In this document: positions 33,923 to 42,594 of the stretch, one piece after another
Position numbering within the stretch: position 1 is the first letter of the stretch
How the letters are laid out: every line of letters starts with the position of its first letter
NCBI RefSeq assembly: GCF_000720635.1
Contig: NZ_JOCF01000028.1
Location: 1-64,000, forward strand
DNA from: Streptomyces sp. NRRL WC-3742
GTDB taxonomy: Bacteria > Actinomycetota > Actinomycetes > Streptomycetales > Streptomycetaceae
DNA length: 64,000 nucleotides
Reading direction: 5' to 3'
Notes under the pieces: generated by a model
The model's input: the letters and a program-made list of their open reading frames with translations, nothing else
Database searches by the model: none
Told to the model about the DNA's origin: nothing
Translations under genes and position numbers: made by a program

Positions 33923-34981
33923 TCAGACCGCCGCCGCAGCCGCCTCCTCCATCTCCTCCTCGGCCTGCGCCCCCGTCTCCACCGGGCGCCGCCCCCGGCC
34001 CTCGTACAGCGCCGCGGCCACCATCGCCGCCCCGCCGAGCAGCAGCCACACCACCAGTGTCACCAGGTGCCCGCCGAAGCCCGCACCGCCGTCGAAGTAC
34101 AGGAGGCTGCGGGCGCCCTCCATGAAGCCGGCGCCGTTCCAGAAGCCGTGCAGCCCGCCGAAGAAGCCGTTCTGCAGCTCGGGGCGGTAGATCCCGCCGG
34201 AGGAGGTGAAGTTCAGCATCACGAACAGCACCATCAGCGCCAGGGTGGTCCACCTCCTGAGGAAGCTGTGCAGGCCGATGCCGACCAGCACGATGCCCGC
34301 CGAGTACAGCCAGCCGAGCGCCCAGACCGCCGCCCGGTCGTGCTCGACCACGTGGAACACCGGCCCGGCCGTGACGATCCCGATCACGCTCACCACCAGC
34401 GAGACGGCCACGCCCACCAGCGCCCGCAGCCGCATGCTCAGCCCGGCGCCGGCGGCGCCGATCACCGCGACGCTCGCGTAGGAGCCGATGCTCAGCGCGA
34501 CCAGCAGGAAGAACAGGCCCTGGCCGGTCGGGTCGCCCGAGGCGAGCGGGGTCAGGTCGGTGACGCGCAGCGGGACGCCCTGGTGGTCGGTGACGGTGCT
34601 GAAGACGGCCGTCGCGGCCACCACCGAGGTGTCCGAGTTGCCCTTGGCGACGATCAGTTCGGGGCTCCTGGCGTCCGGCACGAAGGCGCCGACCAGTTCG
34701 CGCTCGCGCAGCTGCTGCTCGGCGGCGGCGCGGTCGGGCAGCGTACGGACGTCGAGCGCGTCGCCGGCCTTGGCGCGGATCGTCTGCGCCAGCCCGTCCG
34801 CCTGGGCGGTGGTGCCGACCACGGCGACCTTGAGGTGGTTCGGCTCGGGCTGGTGGAAGGCGCCCTGGTAGGCGAGCGCCATGCCCAGGCACATGAGCAG
34901 CGGGGTGAGCAGGTGGACGGCGAGGTGCTTGAGCGCGGGCCCCGGGGTGGGCGCCGCGGCGGGGGTCTGGGGTGTGCTCAT
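33923..34981 (-). CDS. ABC-2/Pip-like membrane protein (YhgE family)
   Basis: A 352-residue protein: one N-terminal helix near 25-45 (LAVHLLTPLLMCLGMALAYQ), an extracytoplasmic domain of about 110 residues (LKVAVVGTTAQADGLAQ), then five or so helices to the C-terminus. This is the layout of YhgE/Pip and ABC-2-type exporters of phage-infection or drug-efflux annotation. The tail is Glu/Ala-rich (EEEMEEAAAAA). I prefer ATG 34981 (GGAGGA 13 nt upstream); ATG 35014 is possible. No regulator gene is adjacent, although operator-like repeats precede it. Confidence 0.65.
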   Translation of the reverse strand: MSTPQTPAAAPTPGPALKHLAVHLLTPLLMCLGMALAYQGAFHQPEPNHLKVAVVGTTAQADGLAQTIRAKAGDALDVRTLPDRAAAEQQLRERELVGAFVPDARSPELIVAKGNSDTSVVAATAVFSTVTDHQGVPLRVTDLTPLASGDPTGQGLFFLLVALSIGSYASVAVIGAAGAGLSMRLRALVGVAVSLVVSVIGIVTAGPVFHVVEHDRAAVWALGWLYSAGIVLVGIGLHSFLRRWTTLALMVLFVMLNFTSSGGIYRPELQNGFFGGLHGFWNGAGFMEGARSLLYFDGGAGFGGHLVTLVVWLLLGGAAMVAAALYEGRGRRPVETGAQAEEEMEEAAAAAV

Positions 34982-35011
34982 GGGGTTCGTTCCGTCCTCC
35001 GAAATCTCCGA

Positions 35012-35076
35012 CATGGATGGCTTTTACAACCAATGAAGGTGGCAAATGCAACCATCCATGGATGTAGCTTACAACC
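35012..35076. promoter_or_regulatory. Paired operator-like direct repeat with palindrome
   Basis: CATGGATG-n4-TTACAACC occurs at 35012-35031 and 35057-35076 (16 of 20 bases identical), offset by 45 bp. The second copy overlaps the perfect palindrome CATCCATGGATG (35053-35064). This AT-rich element sits before the membrane-protein gene and looks like a tandem repressor site. Confidence 0.5.
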
Positions 35077-35118
35077 GTCCGACATCGGCCGGAAGCCGGC
35101 CCGGTCACCCCCGGGGAA

Positions 35119-36702
35119 TCAGCTCAGCTCGAACACCCCGTACGAGAACCCCTCGGCCCGCAGCTCCCCGTCCACCGCCCGCACCCCCTGGGCGTCCAGC
35201 GCCCGCAGCCGCCGCCCCTGCGGCACCGCGACGGCGCCCGGCTCGCGGCGCGGGTTGACGGCCACCAGGTAGCGCCCGTCCCGCACGTACACCAGCGGGT
35301 ACCCGGCGTGCCGCACCTCCACCGCCCCGGCCGGGCCCAGCCCCGGGTGCGAGCGGCGCAGCGCGATCAGCCGGCGGACGGTGTGCAGCAGGGAGGTCGG
35401 GTCGGCGCGCTGCGAGAGCACGTCGGGCCGACGCGGGTCCGGGTCGACGGGCAGGTAGAGCCGCTCGGGCGGGGCGCTGGAGAAGCCGGCCGTGGGGCCC
35501 GGCGTCCACTGCATCGGGGTGCGCGAGCCGGCCCGGTTGAAGCGGGGGCCGAGCACGCTGCCCTCGACGTCCGGCAGGCCCGGCAGGTAGCGCATGCCGA
35601 TCTCGTCGCCGTAGTAGATCGCGGGCAGGGTCGGCCAGGTGAGCAACAGGGCGAAGGCGGGGGCGAGTTGCTCGGAGGTGCGCGGGGCGGTGGCGAGGCG
35701 GGAGAAGTCGTGGTTGGCACTGGGCAGGACGATCTGGCCGCTGCCCCGGGTGAGGGCGGCGGCGGAGCGCCAGGCGTCGAGGAAGGGCTGCGGGGTGCCG
35801 CGCCCCTCGGCCTCGAAGTAGCAGGCGTCCTGGTGCCAGGACTCCTCGACCGTCCCGCCGTTGTTGTTCCAGAGGGAGCGCAGGGGCAGCCCGTCGTCCT
35901 CGCCGCCGAAGTGCAGGAAGAAGTCGGCGTGGAAACCGGCGGCGACGGCGGCGGCCGGGTCGCCCCACTCGGCGAACAGGGCGGCCTCGGGGTGGGCGCG
36001 GTCGAGCCAGTCGCGCAGTTCCGCCCAGAGCTTGGTGGTCTCGGCCTTGTCCGGGTCGTCCTTGACCAGCGAGTACGCCATGTCCACCCGGAAGCCGGCC
36101 ACGCCCAGGCCCAGCCAGTGCTCCATGATCTCCCGCAGGGCGGCCCGGTTGGCGCGCGGGCCCTCGGCGTCCACCGGCTGGCGCCAGGGCTCCTCGGAAC
36201 TGCTGCGCGCGTACCCGAAGTTGAGGGCGGGCTGGCAGTCGAAGAAATTCGGCCGGTACCAGCCGGGGCGGCTGCCGGGCGAGCCGACGAAGCCGTCCAC
36301 CTGCCGGTCGGACCAGATGTAGCGGTGGTCGGAGGCGTCCTCGGCGGCGGCCAGGAACCAGGGGTGGCGGTCGGAGGTGTGGCCGGCGACGAGGTCCAGC
36401 AGGACGCGGACGCCCCGGCGGCGGGCGGCCTCGACGAGCGCCGCCAGGTCCTCGGTGCGGCCGTAACGGGGCGCCGGGGTGAGGTAGTCGGTGATGTCGT
36501 AGCCCGCGTCGCGGAAGGGCGAGGCGAAGCAGGGGTTGAGCCAGACGGTGTCGACGCCGAGCCAGGCCAGGTGGTCGAGGTGCTCGGTGATGCCGGCGAA
36601 GTCGCCGATGCCGTCGCCGTCGGAGTCCGCGAAGCTCTGCGGGTAGATCTGGTAGAGCACGGCGTCGGCGAGCCACGAGGGGCCTGGGCGGGTCGCGGTC
36701 AT
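35119..36702 (-). CDS. GH13 alpha-glucosidase-like glycoside hydrolase
   Basis: A 527-residue alpha-amylase-superfamily enzyme. Conserved regions are LLDLVAGHTSDRHPWF (100-116), GFRVDMAY with the nucleophile Asp207, ALFAEWG with the acid/base Glu245 and SANHDF with Asp332. HTSDxHPWF is typical of alpha-glucosidases and trehalose-synthase relatives. No signal peptide, so it acts on imported alpha-glucosides. The ATG at 36702 has GGAGGA 9 nt upstream. The exact linkage specificity is unknown and it is not clearly part of the neighbouring KDPG operon. Confidence 0.87.
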   Translation of the reverse strand: MTATRPGPSWLADAVLYQIYPQSFADSDGDGIGDFAGITEHLDHLAWLGVDTVWLNPCFASPFRDAGYDITDYLTPAPRYGRTEDLAALVEAARRRGVRVLLDLVAGHTSDRHPWFLAAAEDASDHRYIWSDRQVDGFVGSPGSRPGWYRPNFFDCQPALNFGYARSSSEEPWRQPVDAEGPRANRAALREIMEHWLGLGVAGFRVDMAYSLVKDDPDKAETTKLWAELRDWLDRAHPEAALFAEWGDPAAAVAAGFHADFFLHFGGEDDGLPLRSLWNNNGGTVEESWHQDACYFEAEGRGTPQPFLDAWRSAAALTRGSGQIVLPSANHDFSRLATAPRTSEQLAPAFALLLTWPTLPAIYYGDEIGMRYLPGLPDVEGSVLGPRFNRAGSRTPMQWTPGPTAGFSSAPPERLYLPVDPDPRRPDVLSQRADPTSLLHTVRRLIALRRSHPGLGPAGAVEVRHAGYPLVYVRDGRYLVAVNPRREPGAVAVPQGRRLRALDAQGVRAVDGELRAEGFSYGVFELS

Positions 36703-36890
36703 GGGGGCGGGTCCTCCTGCCGGGTCCGGGGCTGTGAACGGCCGAGCGCCCGGGGCGGCGTCCCTCCCGCCAGGAGAGGACCGGGCCCCGGGTGCCATCG
36801 ATTCTCGTCCAATCCCGCCCGCCCCGACAGCCCGCCCCGACCTGCCCGTACGTCCGGACCCGCGCTGTCCACCAGGACCCGAGCGTCAGG

Positions 36891-36957
36891 CCAGCGGCGC
36901 ACGACGGTTGGCGGGACAGGACGGTTGGCGGCGCACGACGGTCAGCGGCGCACGACG
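36891..36957. repeat. Three copies of the KDPG-aldolase gene 3' end
   Basis: GGCGCACGACG is at 36896, 36930 and 36947, with similar flanks (CAGC or TTGGC). The 36947 copy encodes the last residues of the aldolase and adjoins its stop codon at 36942-36944. Confidence 0.85.
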
Positions 36958-37586
36958 CCGCACGCCTCGGTGAAGGCCCGGGCCCGCCGGGTGATCTCCG
37001 CCCAGTCCCCCGCCGCGACGGCCTCCGGGGCCACCACGTCCGTGCCCGCGCAGACCGCCAGGGCGCCCTGGGCGAGGAAGTCGGCCGCGTTGCCCGCGTT
37101 GACGCCGCCGGAGGCGACCAGCGGCACGCCGGGGTAGGGGCCGCGCAGGTCCCTGAAGTAGCCGGGCCCGAACGCCCGGGCCGGGAAGATCTTGACGGCG
37201 GCGGCCCCGAGGTCCACCGCCTGGGCGACCTCGGTCGGGGTCAGCGCGCCGAGCACCACCGGCACCCCGGCGGCCCGGGCCGCCCGCGCGACCTCGGGCC
37301 GGCAGCCGGGGGTGACCAGGAAGGAGGCCCCGGCCGCGATCCCCCGCTCGGCCTGCTCGGCGGTCAGCACCGTGCCGACGCCGACCTTCCATCCGGCGCC
37401 GGAGGCGCGCTTCAGATGGTCCGTCACATCCCGCGTGGTGTAGGTGAATTCGGTGACGCCGATGCCGCCCTCGGCCAGCGCGGCGCAGAGCGCGGCGGCG
37501 TCCGGTATCCGGGGGGCGCGGACGACGGCGATGACCGGGTCCTCGCGCAGTTCGTCGGTCAGCGTGCTCACGGGGAGAGTGCTCAC
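36942..37586 (-). CDS. eda: KDPG aldolase
   Basis: A 214-residue 2-keto-3-deoxy-6-phosphogluconate aldolase that yields pyruvate and glyceraldehyde 3-phosphate. The Schiff-base Lys132 is in AAAVKIFPA, and Glu46 is in VTEFTY. LVTPGCRPEVA and VVASGGVN-like segments complete the barrel. The GTG start at 37586 overlaps the deacylase stop (GTGA), so it is the third gene of the leftward operon; a GTG at 37571 is an alternative. With the kinase in the divergent operon it completes KDG breakdown. KDPGal or KHG activity cannot be excluded. Confidence 0.92.
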   Translation of the reverse strand: MSTLPVSTLTDELREDPVIAVVRAPRIPDAAALCAALAEGGIGVTEFTYTTRDVTDHLKRASGAGWKVGVGTVLTAEQAERGIAAGASFLVTPGCRPEVARAARAAGVPVVLGALTPTEVAQAVDLGAAAVKIFPARAFGPGYFRDLRGPYPGVPLVASGGVNAGNAADFLAQGALAVCAGTDVVAPEAVAAGDWAEITRRARAFTEACGVVRR

Positions 37587-39211
37587 TGGGCCATGGTCCC
37601 TCGATCGGTGCGGCGCAGGGCGCGCCCGGGCCTGGCGCCCGTGGTGCGGCCCTGCCGGACGACGGCGGTGCCGTTGACGTAGACGTGCTCGATGCCCTCG
37701 GCGGGCAGCCGGGGCTGCTCGAAGGTGGCGGCGTCCCGGACGCGTTCCGGGTCCAGGAGCACCAGGTCGGCGTGGAAGCCGGGGGCGATCCGCCCGCGCC
37801 GGTGCAGCCCGAGGCGGGCGGCCGGGCGGCCGGTCATCCGCGCCACCGTCTCCTCCAGTGTGAGGACGCCCAACTCCCGGCTGTAGTGGCCGAGGTAGCG
37901 GGGGAAGGTGCCCCAGGCGCGCGGGTGCGGGCGGGCACCGACGAGCAGGCCGTCGCTGCCCACGGTGTGGGCGCGGTGGCGCATGATCGCCCGGACGTTC
38001 TCCTCGTGGCCGACGTGCTGGAGGATGGTGGTCGCCAACTCGTCGCGCTCCAGCAGGTCGAGGAAGACCTCCGTCCCACCGCGCCCCTGTTCGGCGCCGA
38101 GTTCGGCGACCGTCCGGCCGACCGCACCCGCCAGGCCGGGCGAACGCACGCCGGAGACCTGGATGGTGGCCCAGTCGGTGACCACGCCGTGGCAGCCGTC
38201 GCTGCCCTTCTCCTCCACCTCGTACCTGATCCGCTCCCGGGCGGCCGGGTCGGCGAGCCTGCGCAGCGTGGCCTCCGGGCCGCCCTCGGTGGCCCAACTA
38301 GGCAGCAGGGCGGCCAGGCTGGTGGAGCCGGGCAGGTAGGGGTAGCTGTCCAGGGTGAGGTCGACACCGTCCGCCAGGGCGTCGTCGAGGAGGTCCAGGA
38401 ACTCACCGGCGCGCCCCTCGTTGACGCCGAAGTTCATCGTGGCGTGGGTGAGGTGCAGGGCGCAGCCGCTGCGGCGGGCGATCTCCACCATCTCCGCGTA
38501 CCCCTCCAACGCGCCGCGCCCGTACGAGCGCTGGTGCGGGGCGTGGAATCCGCCGTAGGCGGCGACCACGACGCACAGGTCGACGAGTTCGGCGGTGTCG
38601 GCGTACATCCCGGGGGTGTAGCTGAGGCCGCTGGACATGCCGACCGCGCCCTCCAGCAGTCCCTTGGCCAACTGCTGGCGCATCCGGTCGAGTTCGGCGG
38701 GGTTCGGCGCGCGGTCGGCCCAGCCCATGGCGAGCATCCGCAGGGAGCCGTGCGGGACGAGGTAGCAGGCGTTGACGGCAACGCCGGTGCGGTCGATCCG
38801 GTCGAGGTAGCCGGCGACACCGCGCCAGTCCCAGTCGAAGCCGTCGGGATCGCCGTTCCAGCCCGCGAGTTGGCGGCGCAGCGCGGGAAGGGTGGTGTCG
38901 TCGACGGGGGCGTAGGAGAGCCCGTCCTGGCCGAGGACCTCGCAGGTGACGCCCTGGGTGACCTTGGCCGGGTGCTCGGGTTCGAGCAGTAGGGCGAGGT
39001 CGGAGTGGGCGTGCATGTCGATGAAGCCGGGGGTGAGGACCAGCCCGTCCGCGTCCACCGTCTCCGGGGCCTCGAGCCCCGGGCCGACCTCGGTGATCAG
39101 GCCGCCCTCGATCCGCACGTCGGCCCGGTAGCGCGCTGCGCCGGTGCCGTCCACGACGGTGGCGCCCCGGAAGACGGTCGCTCCGGCGCTCCCCGTCGAA
39201 GGCCCACCCAT
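37583..39211 (-). CDS. D-aminoacylase-like amidohydrolase (candidate N-acetylglucosaminate deacetylase)
   Basis: A 542-residue N-acyl-D-amino-acid deacylase family enzyme. The metal motif is at His67/His69 (PGFIDMHAHSDL), a conserved Cys sits in VTCEVLGQDG, and GLSYTPGMYADTAEL, HLTHATMNFG and VGSDGLLV follow. It removes N-acyl groups from D-configured amino acids. It lies between a PLP deaminase and KDPG aldolase, overlapping both, which suggests a sugar amino acid such as N-acetyl-D-glucosaminate as substrate. Family is firm; that substrate is inferred. Confidence 0.88.
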   Translation of the reverse strand: MGGPSTGSAGATVFRGATVVDGTGAARYRADVRIEGGLITEVGPGLEAPETVDADGLVLTPGFIDMHAHSDLALLLEPEHPAKVTQGVTCEVLGQDGLSYAPVDDTTLPALRRQLAGWNGDPDGFDWDWRGVAGYLDRIDRTGVAVNACYLVPHGSLRMLAMGWADRAPNPAELDRMRQQLAKGLLEGAVGMSSGLSYTPGMYADTAELVDLCVVVAAYGGFHAPHQRSYGRGALEGYAEMVEIARRSGCALHLTHATMNFGVNEGRAGEFLDLLDDALADGVDLTLDSYPYLPGSTSLAALLPSWATEGGPEATLRRLADPAARERIRYEVEEKGSDGCHGVVTDWATIQVSGVRSPGLAGAVGRTVAELGAEQGRGGTEVFLDLLERDELATTILQHVGHEENVRAIMRHRAHTVGSDGLLVGARPHPRAWGTFPRYLGHYSRELGVLTLEETVARMTGRPAARLGLHRRGRIAPGFHADLVLLDPERVRDAATFEQPRLPAEGIEHVYVNGTAVVRQGRTTGARPGRALRRTDRGTMAQ

Positions 39212-40512
39212 CAGAAGAACGTCCTTACCAGGCCGGTCACCTTCGGCTCGGCTGCGTCCGCCGAGTCCAGCACCGGGATCGCCGTCCACTTGTCGAAGGC
39301 GGTGCACGGGTGCGAGAGGCCCAGCCGCAGCACCGCGCCGACGGGGGCGAGGTCGCCCGCGTCGCGCAGGAAGGTGTGCTGGTCGTTGAGCGCGGTGACG
39401 CGGGCGGTGGTGCCCGTCAACTCGGCTCCGCCGCGTACGTGTTGGGGCTCGGGAAGGCCCTCGTCGAAGGGCAGGTCGCGCTTTCCGGCGTCCAGCAGGG
39501 CGAGTTGGGGCTCGGGGCGGGAGACGACCCGGGCCCAGCCGTGCAGCGCGCCGCGCAGCGGGGCCGCGCCGGTGCCCCGGGCGAAGGGGGAGATGCCGCG
39601 GTAGAAGCCGTCGTCGTGGGCGAGGTAGGCGCCGGAGCGCAGCAGTACGAGGGCGTCCGGCAGGCCGCCCAACTCCTCGACGACCAGGTCGAAGTAGGCG
39701 CTGCCGCCGGCGGAGACCACGGGCCGGGCGTCGTCGGGGTAGGCGCGGGAGAGCCGGCCGTGGAGGGTGGCGAGGTCGTTCAGGTAGGCGCGGACGGCGG
39801 CCAGCGCCTCGGGGGTGGCGTCGTGGGCGAGCGCGCCCTCGTACCCGGCGACGCCGGCCAGGCGCAGGGTGGGGGCGCGCAGCACGGCGGCGGCGACCTC
39901 GACGGCGGCGTCCACGCCCCGGGCGCCGGTGCGCCCGCCGGGGCCGCCGAGTTCGACGAGCACCTCGACGGGCCGTTCGGCCCGGGCGGCGCGCAGCGCC
40001 TCGTCCATCAAACGGACGCTCTCGACGGAGTCGACCCAGGAGGCGAAGGCGAAGGCCGGGTCGTCGGCGAGTTCGGCGGCGAGCCAGCCGAGCCCGGCCG
40101 GGTCGAGCAGGGTGTTGGCGAGCAGGATGCGCCGCACGCCGAAGGCGCGGGCGACGCGGACCTGCGGGAGGTTGGCGAGGGTGATGCCGTGGGCTCCGGC
40201 GGTGAGCTGCGCCTGCCAGAGGGCGGGGGCCATGGTGGTCTTGCCGTGCGGGGCGAGGGCCACGCCGGCGTCGGCGCACCAGTCGGCCATGGTGCGCAGG
40301 TTGTACTCGAGGGCGCCGGCGTCGAGGGTGAGCAGCGGGGTACCGAGGTCGCCGAGGGTCGGTCCGGTGGCGAGCCAGTCGCGGACGGTCCGGCCCCACG
40401 ACTGCGGTGGGGCGGCCTTGAACCTCCAGTCCAGCGTCTCGTCGGCGAGGGCCGCCACCGCGCCCTCGGCGATGCCGGGCCCGCGGACGCTGTGTGCGAA
40501 GGTCTGCTCCAC
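39211..40512 (-). CDS. PLP-dependent amino acid deaminase, D-serine dehydratase-like (candidate D-glucosaminate deaminase)
   Basis: A 433-residue fold-III (alanine racemase-like) PLP enzyme. The PLP lysine is Lys91 in LAPHGKTTMAPALWQ, and LGLSHPCTAFDKW near the C-terminus holds the His/Cys zinc pair of eukaryotic-type D-serine dehydratases. The GTG at 40512 has GGAGGA 6 nt upstream. These enzymes beta-eliminate water and ammonia from 3-hydroxy D-amino acids; glucosaminate would give 2-keto-3-deoxygluconate, the substrate of the divergent kinase. D-serine or D-threonine remain alternatives. Confidence 0.87.
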   Translation of the reverse strand: MEQTFAHSVRGPGIAEGAVAALADETLDWRFKAAPPQSWGRTVRDWLATGPTLGDLGTPLLTLDAGALEYNLRTMADWCADAGVALAPHGKTTMAPALWQAQLTAGAHGITLANLPQVRVARAFGVRRILLANTLLDPAGLGWLAAELADDPAFAFASWVDSVESVRLMDEALRAARAERPVEVLVELGGPGGRTGARGVDAAVEVAAAVLRAPTLRLAGVAGYEGALAHDATPEALAAVRAYLNDLATLHGRLSRAYPDDARPVVSAGGSAYFDLVVEELGGLPDALVLLRSGAYLAHDDGFYRGISPFARGTGAAPLRGALHGWARVVSRPEPQLALLDAGKRDLPFDEGLPEPQHVRGGAELTGTTARVTALNDQHTFLRDAGDLAPVGAVLRLGLSHPCTAFDKWTAIPVLDSADAAEPKVTGLVRTFF

Positions 40513-40532
40513 CGTGTTTCCTCCATCAGCCG

Positions 40533-40585
40533 TGTTGCAACATGCGCAATGAGGGTTGCACATGCTGGCATCACGGTTCTAGCAT
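40533..40585. promoter_or_regulatory. Divergent operator/promoter of the KDG operons
   Basis: TGTTGCAACA (40533-40542) is a perfect palindrome. GTTGCAACATGC (40534) and GTTGCACATGC (40555) repeat 21 bp apart, two helical turns. TTGCAC (40556-40561) and TAGCAT (40580-40585) with an 18-nt spacer form a promoter for the rightward kinase. The repeats overlap it, as expected for IclR control. Confidence 0.55.
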
Positions 40586-40656
40586 CGGCGCCGGATCAGG
40601 GTCAACGGAACCGTCACCACCGCTTGCCGGACCAGCCGGACGAGGAGCCCCAGCAG

Positions 40657-41778
40657 ATGCCGCGACAGGACACCCCGCCACCACCCCGACCAGGCCCTCC
40701 CCCGGTCGCGGTCTGTGTGGGAGAGTCGATGGCCGTCCTGCTCCCGGACCGGCCGGGCCCCCTGGAGGCCGTGGAGAACTTCCGCCTCTCCGTGGGCGGC
40801 GCCGAGTCCAACGTGGCGAGCGCGCTGGCCGCGCTCGGCGTGCCGACGGCCTGGATCAGCCGCGTCGGCGACGACGGCTTCGGGCGGCGGCTGCTCGCCG
40901 AGGTCGCCGCGCGCGGCGTGGACGTCTCCGCCGTCACCGTCGACCCGCACCGCCCGACGGGCCTGTACCTCAAGGAGGTCGGCGGCGCCTCCGGCCACCT
41001 CCACGACCTCGGCCCCGGCCGCAGCCGCCTGCACTACCACCGCCGGGGCTCGGCCGCCGCCGCCCTCTCCCCCACCCTGCTCGCCGACCCGGCCGCCGCC
41101 GCGCTGCTGACCGGCGCCCGCCTGCTGCACCTGTCCGGCATCACCGCCGCACTCTCCGACGACTGCCTGGCCCTGCTGCGCGCCCTGCTCGCCGACCGCC
41201 GCCCGGGCCGGATCGTCAGCTTCGACCTCAACTGGCGCCCGGCGCTGTGGCGCGAGCGCGACCCGTCCGTCCTGCCGCCCCTGCTGGACGCGGCCGACGT
41301 CCTGCTGCTCGGAGCCGACGAGGCCGAGGACGCCTTCGGCACCGGCGACGCGGCCGCCCTGCGCCGCCGCTTCCCCGGCCCCGCGACGGTGGTGGTCAAG
41401 GACGCCGCCCGCGCCGTCACCGCGCTGGAGCGCGACGGGACGGCCGTGACGGAACCCGCGCTCAGCGTCGAGGTGGTCGAGGCCACCGGCGCCGGCGACG
41501 CCTTCGCGGCCGGCTACCTCGCCGGCACCGTCCACGGCCTGGACCAGCGCGGACGGCTGCGACTGGGCCACCTCAGCGCCGCCTGCGCGCTCACCGCCCA
41601 CGGCGACCAGGCCGAACTGCCGCCCGCCCCGGTGCTCACCGCACTGCTCGACGCCTCCGCCGCCGACTGGGCCGCCACCCGCGTCAGCGCCGAGGGCATC
41701 ACCTGCCCCGCCCTCCCCGCCGACCCGGCCGCCGCCCGGCCCTCCGACCTGCCGGTACGCGACCGGGCGGCACAATGA
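40657..41778 (+). CDS. kdgK: 2-keto-3-deoxygluconate kinase (PfkB family)
   Basis: A 373-residue sugar kinase. The N-terminal signature reads GESMAVLLPDRPG...VGGAESNVASALAALG and the catalytic GAGDAFAAGYLAG lies near 276. SFDLNWRPALW is typical of KDG kinases. GAGGAG is 9 nt before the ATG. The C-terminal 35 residues are Pro/Ala-rich. It phosphorylates KDG to KDPG for the aldolase in the divergent operon and is followed by IclR and RidA. Other 2-keto sugars are possible substrates. Confidence 0.88.
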   Translation: MPRQDTPPPPRPGPPPVAVCVGESMAVLLPDRPGPLEAVENFRLSVGGAESNVASALAALGVPTAWISRVGDDGFGRRLLAEVAARGVDVSAVTVDPHRPTGLYLKEVGGASGHLHDLGPGRSRLHYHRRGSAAAALSPTLLADPAAAALLTGARLLHLSGITAALSDDCLALLRALLADRRPGRIVSFDLNWRPALWRERDPSVLPPLLDAADVLLLGADEAEDAFGTGDAAALRRRFPGPATVVVKDAARAVTALERDGTAVTEPALSVEVVEATGAGDAFAAGYLAGTVHGLDQRGRLRLGHLSAACALTAHGDQAELPPAPVLTALLDASAADWAATRVSAEGITCPALPADPAAARPSDLPVRDRAAQ

Positions 41779-41809
41779 GCGGGAACCCCGACCCCCGGAG
41801 CCGAGCCCG

Positions 41810-42559
41810 ATGAGCCAGACCGTCACCCGCGCCCTGCGCATCCTCGCCGAACTCGGGGAGGGCGAACGCTCCCTCGACCAGCTCGCCGAGGTGCTCGGCG
41901 TGCACAAGACCACCGTGCTGCGCCTGCTCCAGAGCCTGGAGGAGGAACGGTTCGTCTACCGGGACGCCGGCTACCGCTACCACCTCGGCGCGGGCCTGTT
42001 CGCCCTCTCCGGCCTCGCCCTGGAGCAGCGCGGCATCCGCCGCATCGCCGCCCCGCACCTGGCCGAGCTCAACGCCGCCACCGGCCAGACCGTGCACCTG
42101 GCCGCGTACGAGGGCGGCGAGGTCGTCTACATCGACAAGTTCGACTCCCGCCACCCGGTCAGGATGTACTCGCGGATCGGCCTGCGCGCCGCCCTCCACA
42201 GCGCCGCCGTCTCCAAGGTGCTGCTCGCGGACCTGCCGCTGCCCGAGCGCCGCCGGGTCGTCGCCGGGATCAACTTCACCCCGCACACCCCGCACACGAT
42301 CACCTCCCCCGAGGCGCTGCTCTCCGAGCTGGAGAAGGTCGCCGTCCAGGGCTGGGCGCAGGACCACGCCGAGCACGAGGCGTTCATCAACTGCGTGGCC
42401 GCGCCGATCCGGGAGGTCGGCGGCCGGGTGATCGCCGCCGCCTCGATCTCCGTTCCCGACGTCCTCCTCCCGTACGAGCAGGTGCTGGACCTCCTGCCCC
42501 AGCTGCTCGCCACCACCCGCGCGATCTCCGCCGACTGCGGCCGCCCCGACCACACCTGA
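41810..42559 (+). CDS. IclR-family regulator of the KDG operons
   Basis: A 249-residue IclR protein. Residues 1-60 form the winged helix (VTRALRILAELGEGERSLDQ, then LGVHKTTVLRLLQSLEEE). The effector domain carries GEVVYIDKFDSRHPVRMYSRIG and FINCVAAPIREVGGRV. It lies 31 bp after the kinase and 35 bp before ridA. It resembles KdgR-type regulators in context; KDG, KDPG or a sugar acid are plausible ligands, and the GTTGCA repeats at 40533-40565 are its likely target. Confidence 0.9.
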   Translation: MSQTVTRALRILAELGEGERSLDQLAEVLGVHKTTVLRLLQSLEEERFVYRDAGYRYHLGAGLFALSGLALEQRGIRRIAAPHLAELNAATGQTVHLAAYEGGEVVYIDKFDSRHPVRMYSRIGLRAALHSAAVSKVLLADLPLPERRRVVAGINFTPHTPHTITSPEALLSELEKVAVQGWAQDHAEHEAFINCVAAPIREVGGRVIAAASISVPDVLLPYEQVLDLLPQLLATTRAISADCGRPDHT

Positions 42560-42594
42560 CGAACCGTCACCCACCGCGAGGAGCCCGGACACCC

